Shown here: positions 7,899-13,329 of the stretch, one piece after another | Numbering within the stretch: position 1 is the stretch's first letter | How the letters are laid out: each line of letters opens with the position of its first letter | Origin: Gammaproteobacteria bacterium | GTDB lineage: Bacteria; Pseudomonadota; Gammaproteobacteria; Xanthomonadales; Xanthomonadaceae | Length of the DNA: 13,329 bases | NCBI GenBank assembly: GCA_030431185.1 | Contig: JAUIJO010000065.1 | Coordinates: 1 to 13,329, forward strand | Direction: 5' to 3' | Translations under genes and position numbers: made by a program | The notes under the pieces: model-generated | What the model was told of the DNA's origin: nothing | Databases searched by the model: none | Seen by the model: the letters and a program-made list of their open reading frames with translations, nothing else

Positions 7899-8960
7899 TT
7901 GGACAAACCCAAGAAGTCGATCCGCCGCAAGAGCAGCGGAGTCACGATCGATGAAGTGGCCGCCCGCGCGGGCGTGTCGCCGATGACGGTCTCGCGCGTG
8001 ATCAACAACCAGGGCAAGGTCCGCGACGCCACGCGCGAACGCGTCATGCGCGCCGTGCGCGAGCTGGACTACACGCCCAACCTCGCCGCCAGTTCGCTCG
8101 CCGCCGCGCAGCACACGCGGATCGCGCTGATCTACACCAATCCCAGTGGCGCCTACCTGCGCGAACTGCTGGTCGGGCTGTTGCGCGCCGCGTCCCGCAC
8201 CGCCGTCCAACTGGTGGTCGACTACTGGGACGAGCTCGATGCCGAGTCGGAACGCAAGGCCGCCCACGCCCTGGCCAAGCGGGTGGACGCCGTCGTCCTG
8301 CCGCCGCCGCTGTGCGAATCGCGGGCCGCCGTGACCGAACTGGTGAAAGCCGGCATCCCGGTCGCGGCGATCGCGTCCGGCCGTTTCAGCGACGAGATCT
8401 CCTGCATCAGGATCGACGACTTCCTGGCCGGCAAGCAGATGGCCGAGTACCTGATCGGCCAGGGGCATGCGCGCATCGGCTTCATCCGCGGCCGCCGCGA
8501 CCTGAGCGCCAGCGCGCGGCGCTTCGATGGCTTCGTCACGGCCCTGCACGAAGCCGGCCTCGAGGTCGACGACGACCTCGTGCAGCTCGGGGACTACACC
8601 TATCGCTCCGGTCTCGATGCCGCCGAGAAGCTGCTCGAGCAGCGTTCGCCCCCGACCGCGATCTTCGCCAGCAACGACGACATGGGCGCGGCCGCCATCT
8701 CGGTGGCCCACCGGCGCGGCCTGGACGTGCCCCGCGACCTGTCGGTGGTCGGCTTCGACGACACCTCGGCCGCGACCACCGTATGGCCGGAGATGACCAC
8801 CATCCACCAGCCGATCGCGTCGATGGCCGACACCGCCATCGACATCCTGCTGCGCAGCATCCGGCGCAAGGGCGACAGCACCCGCGTGCTCATGGACCAC
8901 ATCGTCCCGCACACCCTGGTCACGCGCGATTCGGTGGCGAAGCCGCCCCGGCGTCGCTGA
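7899..8960 (+). CDS. xylR: LacI-family transcriptional repressor, XylR-like
   Basis: A 353-residue LacI/GalR-type regulator. The helix-turn-helix runs from about residue 15 (VTIDEVAARAGVSPMTVSRV). The hinge region follows (YTPNLAASSLAAA, about 58-70), with a leucine suited to a CG-centred operator. The periplasmic-binding-protein-like effector domain covers about 73-345 and ends in typical family blocks (IFASNDDMGAAA, LSVVGFDDT, TTIHQPIASMA). A TTG start is forced: an in-frame stop lies 18 bases upstream and the first downstream GTG is already inside the DNA-binding domain. It sits between the xylan-oligosaccharide operon (divergent) and xylBA (convergent), both with matching operators. It therefore probably represses both until a xylan-derived inducer binds; which one (xylose or an oligosaccharide) cannot be read from sequence. 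Autoregulation is possible, as the GH67 operator lies 114 bases from its start. Confidence 0.93.
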   Translation: MDKPKKSIRRKSSGVTIDEVAARAGVSPMTVSRVINNQGKVRDATRERVMRAVRELDYTPNLAASSLAAAQHTRIALIYTNPSGAYLRELLVGLLRAASRTAVQLVVDYWDELDAESERKAAHALAKRVDAVVLPPPLCESRAAVTELVKAGIPVAAIASGRFSDEISCIRIDDFLAGKQMAEYLIGQGHARIGFIRGRRDLSASARRFDGFVTALHEAGLEVDDDLVQLGDYTYRSGLDAAEKLLEQRSPPTAIFASNDDMGAAAISVAHRRGLDVPRDLSVVGFDDTSAATTVWPEMTTIHQPIASMADTAIDILLRSIRRKGDSTRVLMDHIVPHTLVTRDSVAKPPRRR

Positions 8961-8991
8961 GGCGCCCCCGCCCATCCCCGCGCGCCCACGG

Positions 8992-9020
8992 GACGGGAGC
9001 ATGAGCCCCGGGTTCCCGTC
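8992..9020. terminator. Candidate bidirectional hairpin between convergent xylR and xylA
   Basis: GACGGGA at 8992-8998 is the exact inverted complement of TCCCGTC at 9014-9020; one GU and one CG pair can extend the stem inward. No T-tract follows on either strand, so intrinsic termination is not assured. It is the only clear inverted repeat in the 110-base gap. Confidence 0.35.
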
Positions 9021-9070
9021 GTCGCGCTGGGTGTCGAATGGCATGCGGCGCTCCCGGTCAGGCCGTGGGC

Positions 9071-10405
9071 TCAGCGAAGCAGGTACTGGTTGAGCAGGTT
9101 CTCGTAGCGCTCCTGCTTGCCACTGGTCTGCCGCGGCTCGCCGTTCCGGGCGGCCAACCTGGCCAGCCCCGCCAGATCGAGGCGCCCGCCTTCGAAGTCC
9201 TTGCCGTCGCCGTCGTCGAAACTGGCGTAGCGCGCCTCGCGCCACTGCTCCCAGGGGGATTCGGTCAGCAGCGCATGCGCGACCTCGAGGCCACGCGCGA
9301 ATGCGTCCATGCCGCCGATGTGGGCGATGAACAGGTCTTCCATGTCGGTCGATTCGCGGCGCAGCTTGGCGTCGAAGTTCAGGCCGCCCTCCAGGCCGCC
9401 CTGGCGCAGCACGACCAGCATCGCGCCGACGGTGTCGTAGAGGTCGGTCGGGAACTGGTCGGTGTCCCAGCCGTTCTGTGCGTTGCCGCGGTTGGCGTCG
9501 ATGCTGCCCAGCAGGCCGTGGTCAGATGCGACCTGCAGGTCGTGCTCGAAGGTATGCCCCGACAGGGTGGCGTGGTTGGCTTCGATATTGAGCTTGAAGT
9601 CCCGCTCCAGCCCGTGCGCCTTCAGGAAGCCGGCGACGGTCGCGCTGTCGAAGTCGTACTGGTGCTTCATCGGCTCCATCGGCTTGGGTTCGATCAGGAA
9701 GTTGCCCTTCAGTCCGATCTCGCGACCGTAGTCGCGCGCCATCGTCAGGAACCGGGCGAAGTGCGCCAGTTCGCGCTTCATGTCGGTGTTGTGCAGGCAG
9801 GCATAACCCTCTCGGCCGCCCCAGAACACGTAGTGCTCGCCGCCCAGTTCGACGGTGGCGTCCAGCGCGGCCTTGACCTGCACGGCGGCCCGGGCGACGA
9901 CCGCGAAGTCGGGATTGGTCGCCGCGCCGTTCATGTAGCGCGGATGCGAGAACAGGTTGGCGGTGCCCCACAGCAGCTTCACGCCCGTGGCCTCCTGGCG
10001 CGCCTTGGCCAGGCCGGTCATGTGCCTGAGGTTCTTCTCGTACTCGCCGATGTCGTCGGCATCCGGGGCCAGGTCGACATCGTGGAAGCACCAGTAGGGC
10101 ACGCCGAGCTTGCTGAAGAACTCGAACGCCGCGTCGACCTTGGCCTCGGCGGTGGCCATCGGCGAGCCTGCCTCCCAGGGGAAGTGGCGCGTGCCAGGGC
10201 CGAAGGGATCGTGGCCGGCGTTGCAGAAGGTGTGCCAGTAGCAGACCGCGAAACGCAGGTGCTCCTGCATGGTCTTGCCGCCAATCTTCCTGTCGGCGTC
10301 GTAGACCTTGAACGCGAGGGGATTGTCGGAGCCGCGGCCTTCGAAGGCGATGCGGCCGATGCCGGTGAAGTATTCCTTTGCGCCGATGAAGGGTTGCGTG
10401 CTCAT
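9071..10405 (-). CDS. xylA: D-xylose isomerase
   Basis: Converts D-xylose to D-xylulose in the cytoplasm. At 444 residues it has the length of the longer (class II) xylose isomerases. Key residues follow the family: catalytic H108 and D111 in WCFHDVD, metal ligands E239 (FLIEPKPMEP, with K241), E275 and H278 (NIEANHATLSGH), D303 (GSIDANRG) and the acidic pair around D314 (GWDTDQFP). No signal peptide, consistent with a cytosolic enzyme fed by a sugar transporter not in this window. The ATG at 10405 has AGGA about 10 bases upstream. It follows xylB after a 41-base gap without a visible promoter or terminator, so the two are probably co-transcribed. No operator is seen directly in front of it; regulation would come from the site ahead of xylB. 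Confidence 0.98.
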   Translation of the reverse strand: MSTQPFIGAKEYFTGIGRIAFEGRGSDNPLAFKVYDADRKIGGKTMQEHLRFAVCYWHTFCNAGHDPFGPGTRHFPWEAGSPMATAEAKVDAAFEFFSKLGVPYWCFHDVDLAPDADDIGEYEKNLRHMTGLAKARQEATGVKLLWGTANLFSHPRYMNGAATNPDFAVVARAAVQVKAALDATVELGGEHYVFWGGREGYACLHNTDMKRELAHFARFLTMARDYGREIGLKGNFLIEPKPMEPMKHQYDFDSATVAGFLKAHGLERDFKLNIEANHATLSGHTFEHDLQVASDHGLLGSIDANRGNAQNGWDTDQFPTDLYDTVGAMLVVLRQGGLEGGLNFDAKLRRESTDMEDLFIAHIGGMDAFARGLEVAHALLTESPWEQWREARYASFDDGDGKDFEGGRLDLAGLARLAARNGEPRQTSGKQERYENLLNQYLLR

Positions 10406-10446
10406 GGGACGGTATTCCTGTGGTTGTGCGATGCGTCGTGGGGGAG

Positions 10447-11940
10447 TCAGCCGCGTTGCAGCGGCGTGATGGCATCCAGGTGGATGAGGAAGCGCTGGTA
10501 CGCGTCGGCGTAGGCCGCCGCGCGCCCGGGGTCGGGCCGGGTGGACATTTCCGGATCGATGGCGACGTGCGCGCGCGTGATGTCGGCGATGCCCGCGCCG
10601 TCGCCGGCCGCGCGAGACACGGCCCACAGCGCCTGCAGGGCGGCGCCGAAGGCTGCGCCTTCGCCCTGGCGCGGCACGTCGACCGGCAAGCCGAAGACGT
10701 CGGCCACCATTTGTCGCCAGGCGGCGCTCCTGCTCCCTCCGCCGGTCAACACGATCCGGTCGAAGCGCATGCCGGCGATGGCGAAGGCGTCGAACCCGTA
10801 TTTGAGGCTGTAGGTCGCCCCCTCCATCGCGGCGCGATAGAAGTGGCCCGGGGTCATGTTGTGGCCGTCCAGTCCCGCCAGCACGCCCTTGCCCAGGGGC
10901 AGGTCGGGCGTGCGTTCGCCATTGAGGAAGGGCAGCATCACCAGGCCGTCCGCGCCGGGCGGGGTCGCCTCGACCAGGGCATCGCCTTCGCGCGTGTCGA
11001 AGCCGAACAGGCGGGCGACCTGCGCCGTCGCGACGGTGCAGTTCATGGTGCAGATCAGCGGCAGCCAGCCGCCGGTGGACGAACAGAACGCCGCCCATCG
11101 GCCCTGCGGGTCGACGACGGGAGTATCGGAATGGGCGAACAGCGTGCCGGAGGTCCCCAGGCTCATCGCCATGCGGCCTTCTTCCACGCAGCCGGTGCCG
11201 ATCGCCGCCATCATGTTGTCGCCGCCGCCCACCGCGACCTTGACGGTCGCGGGCAGTCCCAGGTCCGCGGCGATGCCGGGTGCGATGTCGAAGATCGCGT
11301 CCGGCGCGGCGATCGGCGGCAGGCATTCGCCCAGGTCGCGGTCGGGATCGGTGGCACGCAGCATGTCCTTCGACCAGCTGCGGCTGCGCACGTCCAGCCA
11401 GCCCGTGCCCGACGCGTCGCCGTACTCGCAGAAGCGCTCGCCGGTCAGCACGAAGTTCAGGTAGTCGTGCGGCAGCAGGATGGTGGCCAGGCGCGCGTAG
11501 GCGCCGGGGCGATGGGTCTTCGTCCAAGGCAGCTTCGAGGCGGTGTAACCGGCCAGGATGGGATTGCCGGCCAGCGCGATGCAGCGCGCCGCGCCGCCGA
11601 CGCCTTCCATGATCCGCCGGCATTCACCGGTGGTGCTGGTATCGCACCACAGCTTGGCGGGTGCGAGCACCTCGCCCTGTGCGTCCACCGGCACGAAGCC
11701 GTGCTGCTGGCCGGACACCGCCAGCGCGACGACCTGATCCCGCAGCGCGGGGTCGATGCGATCGAAACACGCCCGCATCGCCCGCACCCAGTCGGCGGGA
11801 TCCTGCTCGCGGCTGCCGTCTTCGCCACTGGTGAGGTCGAGCGGCTCGCTGGCCGTCGCCACGAGGGCACGGGCAGCGGGGTCGTAGACCACCACCTTCA
11901 GGCTCTGCGTGCCCGCATCGATCCCCGCGGCAAAAGCCAT
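10447..11940 (-). CDS. xylB: D-xylulokinase
   Basis: Phosphorylates D-xylulose to xylulose 5-phosphate, which enters the pentose phosphate pathway. 497 residues, the usual FGGY-kinase length. N-terminal FGGY domain: ATP phosphate loop GIDAGTQSLKVVV (residues 6-18), SGQQHG at 76-81, and the catalytic aspartate D241 in VGGGDNMMAAIGTGC. C-terminal domain: LGTSGTLFA and the adenosine-binding block LTGGGSRSAAWRQM. The ATG at 11940 is preferred over an in-frame GTG at 11949 because a GGGAGG ribosome site lies 8 bases before the ATG and overlaps the GTG. First gene of xylB-xylA; the order kinase before isomerase is opposite to the E. coli operon. The operator begins 23 bases upstream of the start codon. 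Confidence 0.97.
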   Translation of the reverse strand: MAFAAGIDAGTQSLKVVVYDPAARALVATASEPLDLTSGEDGSREQDPADWVRAMRACFDRIDPALRDQVVALAVSGQQHGFVPVDAQGEVLAPAKLWCDTSTTGECRRIMEGVGGAARCIALAGNPILAGYTASKLPWTKTHRPGAYARLATILLPHDYLNFVLTGERFCEYGDASGTGWLDVRSRSWSKDMLRATDPDRDLGECLPPIAAPDAIFDIAPGIAADLGLPATVKVAVGGGDNMMAAIGTGCVEEGRMAMSLGTSGTLFAHSDTPVVDPQGRWAAFCSSTGGWLPLICTMNCTVATAQVARLFGFDTREGDALVEATPPGADGLVMLPFLNGERTPDLPLGKGVLAGLDGHNMTPGHFYRAAMEGATYSLKYGFDAFAIAGMRFDRIVLTGGGSRSAAWRQMVADVFGLPVDVPRQGEGAAFGAALQALWAVSRAAGDGAGIADITRAHVAIDPEMSTRPDPGRAAAYADAYQRFLIHLDAITPLQRG

Positions 11941-11948
11941 CCAACCCA

Positions 11949-11954
11949 CCTCCC
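11949..11954 (-). promoter_or_regulatory. Ribosome binding site of xylB
   Basis: GGGAGG on the minus strand, 8 bases before the ATG at 11940. Its last base overlaps the competing GTG at 11949, which rules against that codon as the start. Confidence 0.8.
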
Positions 11955-11962
11955 AGACAAAA

Positions 11963-11976
11963 AGTTAGCGCTACCA
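11963..11976 (-). promoter_or_regulatory. LacI-family operator (xyl-box) upstream of xylB
   Basis: On the minus strand TGGTAGCGCTAACT, containing the near-palindrome GGTAGC/GCTAAC with a CG centre. It matches 13 of 14 bases of the Xanthomonas xyl-box as I remember it, and 12 of 14 of the site at 7771-7784. It lies between a T-tract terminator (11990-12015) and the xylB ribosome site, so bound repressor would cover the promoter or the transcription start. No clear -35/-10 pair was found around it. Confidence 0.85.
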
Positions 11977-11989
11977 TTCCGCTCACCAG

Positions 11990-12015
11990 AAAAAGGGGAA
12001 TCGCTCGATTGCCCC
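11990..12015 (-). terminator. Rho-independent terminator of the upstream operon
   Basis: On the minus strand GGGGCAATC, loop GAGC, then GATTCCCC: eight base pairs with one bulged C, directly followed by five T (11994-11990). This would stop transcripts arriving from the DUF6445 gene. It ends only 13 bases before the xylB operator. An alternative reading is an attenuator in a long xylB leader. Confidence 0.68.
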
Positions 12016-12131
12016 TCCCACGGCATGCCGGTACGGCCCGGCTCGCCTTGGGGACACTCTACCCAGCGGCGCCCGAAAAAGCGTGCTGCACCGCGGAAAT
12101 CCATTTGGGACAATCACTTGGAGCAGCCCCC

Positions 12132-12154
12132 GCTGTCCCCGCCAGGCGGGCAGC
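12132..12154 (-). terminator. GC-rich hairpin just after the DUF6445 stop codon
   Basis: On the minus strand GCTGCCCGC, loop CTG, then GCGGG, a bulged GA and CAGC: nine base pairs, starting 5 bases after the TGA. No T-tract follows, so it is more likely an mRNA 3'-end stabiliser or a first, leaky stop. Between it and 12015 nothing else was recognised. Confidence 0.4.
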
Positions 12155-12159
12155 CGACC

Positions 12160-12858
12160 TCAAGCCGCCACATCGATGAAGCTGTTGATCGACAGGCGGC
12201 CGGTGGCGGGATCGGACGGCAGCAGGCGATCGTTGCCGATCCGGCCCGAGTGCAACGAGTTCCGCCGGTACACGATGAGCCGGTTGAACACGCCTTCCAC
12301 GCCCTCGATCCGCTCGAAGAACGGCGTGTCCCCGTCGATGTAGCCCTGGACCCGCCCTGCGTCGCGGCGGCGCTCCTCCTCCATGCACGCGAAGTAGGCC
12401 GCATGGCGCCCCTCGTCGACATACTCGAACCCCGTGGCCCGGTGCCGGTAGAAGTCCGTGCCGCCCCAATCCCCTCGAAACAGGTAGTGGACGGTGGCAA
12501 GGCCGTTCCGGTGCACGGAATCGATGTGCGGGATGCGCTGCAGGTAGTGCAGGCTCGACGGAGGCTGCGTGACCAGCGAGAAGTGGCACATCGGGAAGAC
12601 GAACCGCCCCGGCGCCAGGTCGAAGGTCTCGGCCAGCAACGGATTGAGCACCGACTCCAGGAACTGGCCGTAGGACGGCGGCGCGGCGGCGCGGAGACCC
12701 GGGAACATCGAGGCCATCCTCGTGTACTGGCGGGTGCAGGCCTTGCCCACCATGCGTTCGGGGTCGGCGAGCAGCTGGTCGATGACCAGCAGCGGCGCCC
12801 GCTCGCGACCGATCAGCCTGCGGCTGGCGCGTAACCCGGGATGCGTGTCCAGCAGCAT
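12160..12858 (-). CDS. DUF6445-type protein, putative 2-oxoglutarate/Fe(II) oxygenase fold
   Basis: A 232-residue protein that I recognise as the DUF6445 type found beside tryptophan-halogenase-like genes in carbohydrate/TonB-receptor loci. No signal peptide or membrane segment, so probably cytoplasmic. It shows the elements of a 2-oxoglutarate/Fe(II) double-stranded-helix oxygenase in order: H111-x-D113 (PHIDSVH), a middle strand with GG (VHYLFRGDWGGTDFY, 123-137), distal H203 (VYRRNSLHSGRI), and 18 residues later R221-x-S223 (GRLSINSF), the usual co-substrate carboxylate motif. The oxygenase reading is my inference; no substrate is proposed. A strong AAGGAGG ribosome site (12866-12872) lies 7 bases before the ATG, in a 24-base gap after the halogenase gene, so the two are co-transcribed. 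Two hairpins follow its stop codon. Confidence 0.82.
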   Translation of the reverse strand: MLLDTHPGLRASRRLIGRERAPLLVIDQLLADPERMVGKACTRQYTRMASMFPGLRAAAPPSYGQFLESVLNPLLAETFDLAPGRFVFPMCHFSLVTQPPSSLHYLQRIPHIDSVHRNGLATVHYLFRGDWGGTDFYRHRATGFEYVDEGRHAAYFACMEEERRRDAGRVQGYIDGDTPFFERIEGVEGVFNRLIVYRRNSLHSGRIGNDRLLPSDPATGRLSINSFIDVAA

Positions 12859-12882
12859 CGACCCGCCTCCTTCCCCGTCGCG

Positions 12883-13329
12883 TCAGCGGGGCACGGGCCG
12901 AGCGCCCCAGACGTCCGCGCTCGCCCTGCAGTAGCCATCGATGAACGCCTGCTGCGAGGGCATCGTCGCCACGGCCTGGTCGATGGGACGGCGGATCGAG
13001 GCCAGCAGCGACCGCAGACCGTCGTCTCCCAGCGCCCGCGCCAAGGGATGCGCCGGGCCGGGCTGGATCCCCTGCCCCAGCAGCACATGGGTCCAGGAGT
13101 CGACCCGGAAGAGCTCGTCGGGATCCTGCCAGGCATGGGCGCGCTCGCGCCAGGCGCGCAAACGGATCTCCAGCGAATCGGGAAGCGCCATCTCGCGGCA
13201 CGCCTTCCACATCGGCTCCTCGCGCTGCGTGGCGTGGTAATGGAGGATGATGAAGTCGCGCACGTGCTCCATCTCCGCGCGACTGACATCGTTGTACAGG
13301 TCCACCAGGGACGAGGCCATGCCATCGAA
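12883..13329 (-). CDS. Flavin-dependent tryptophan-halogenase-like protein (C-terminal part only)
   Basis: The last 148 residues of a tryptophan halogenase (PrnA) family protein; the frame runs off the right edge, so the ATG at 13320 is internal. The C-terminal block is distinctive: E-x-x-H-V-R-D-F-I-I-L-H-Y-H-A-T followed by REEPMW, then a FRVDSWTHVLLGQGIQP stretch and a final helix (LASIRRPIDQAVATMPSQQAF), matching the order in PrnA. The flavin-binding GxGxxG motif and the catalytic lysine would be in the missing part, so activity cannot be judged. Relatives from Xanthomonas and Brevundimonas are, as I recall, able to brominate free indole in vitro. In sugar-utilisation loci the true substrate is unknown. 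It precedes the DUF6445 gene by 24 bases in the same operon. Confidence 0.88.
   Translation of the reverse strand, partial: FDGMASSLVDLYNDVSRAEMEHVRDFIILHYHATQREEPMWKACREMALPDSLEIRLRAWRERAHAWQDPDELFRVDSWTHVLLGQGIQPGPAHPLARALGDDGLRSLLASIRRPIDQAVATMPSQQAFIDGYCRASADVWGARPVPR

Noticed and set aside
10406..11623. Upstream extension of the xylA frame to 11623, giving 850 residues
   Set aside because: The extension is a shadow of xylB; xylose isomerase begins with the conserved start region at 10405 and has a ribosome site there.
11898..12113. Small 71-codon minus-strand frame between DUF6445 and xylB
   Set aside because: It runs through the terminator, the operator and the xylB start, lacks a ribosome site and has no recognisable features.
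1..13329. tRNA, rRNA, CRISPR arrays, insertion sequences or transposon ends
   Set aside because: None was seen by eye; gene order and composition are uniform across the window and there is no sign of recent insertion.

Overview
The window is GC-rich DNA (roughly 70% by eye) with tightly packed genes. The protein set matches xylan-utilisation loci of the Xanthomonadaceae/Lysobacteraceae (Xanthomonas, Lysobacter, Luteimonas, Pseudoxanthomonas type). Family recognition is by eye from translated motifs; no database search was possible.

Region 1 (1-7794, minus strand) is one tight operon of exported xylan-side-chain and xylo-oligosaccharide enzymes. In transcription order it holds a GH67 alpha-glucuronidase, a SASA-type acetylesterase, a GH43 beta-xylosidase/arabinofuranosidase, and a GH3 glycosidase with a PA14 insert that runs off the left edge. 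The first three genes are joined by ATGA stop/start overlaps and the fourth follows after 10 bases. Together they would remove 4-O-methyl-glucuronate, acetyl and arabinose groups and split the remaining xylo-oligomers to xylose.

Region 2 (7795-9070) holds the divergent LacI-family regulator (XylR-like, forced TTG start) and a short convergent gap after it. Region 3 (9071-11940, minus strand) is a xylB-xylA operon that converts xylose to xylulose 5-phosphate. Near-identical LacI-type operators lie at the start of GH67 and just upstream of xylB. This supports one XylR-like repressor governing both the oligosaccharide enzymes and xylose catabolism.

Region 4 (11941-12159) is intergenic and contains two hairpins, one followed by a T-tract. 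Region 5 (12160-13329, minus strand) is the end of another operon: the C-terminus of a flavin-dependent tryptophan-halogenase-like protein, then a DUF6445-type protein. The latter carries what I read as a complete 2-oxoglutarate/Fe(II) oxygenase signature. Such genes accompany TonB-dependent receptors in carbohydrate loci of these bacteria and have no settled role there. This pair is the most likely undescribed biology in the window.

No endo-xylanase, TonB receptor, inner-membrane sugar transporter or hexuronate-catabolism gene is present; if the locus is complete these lie outside the window.
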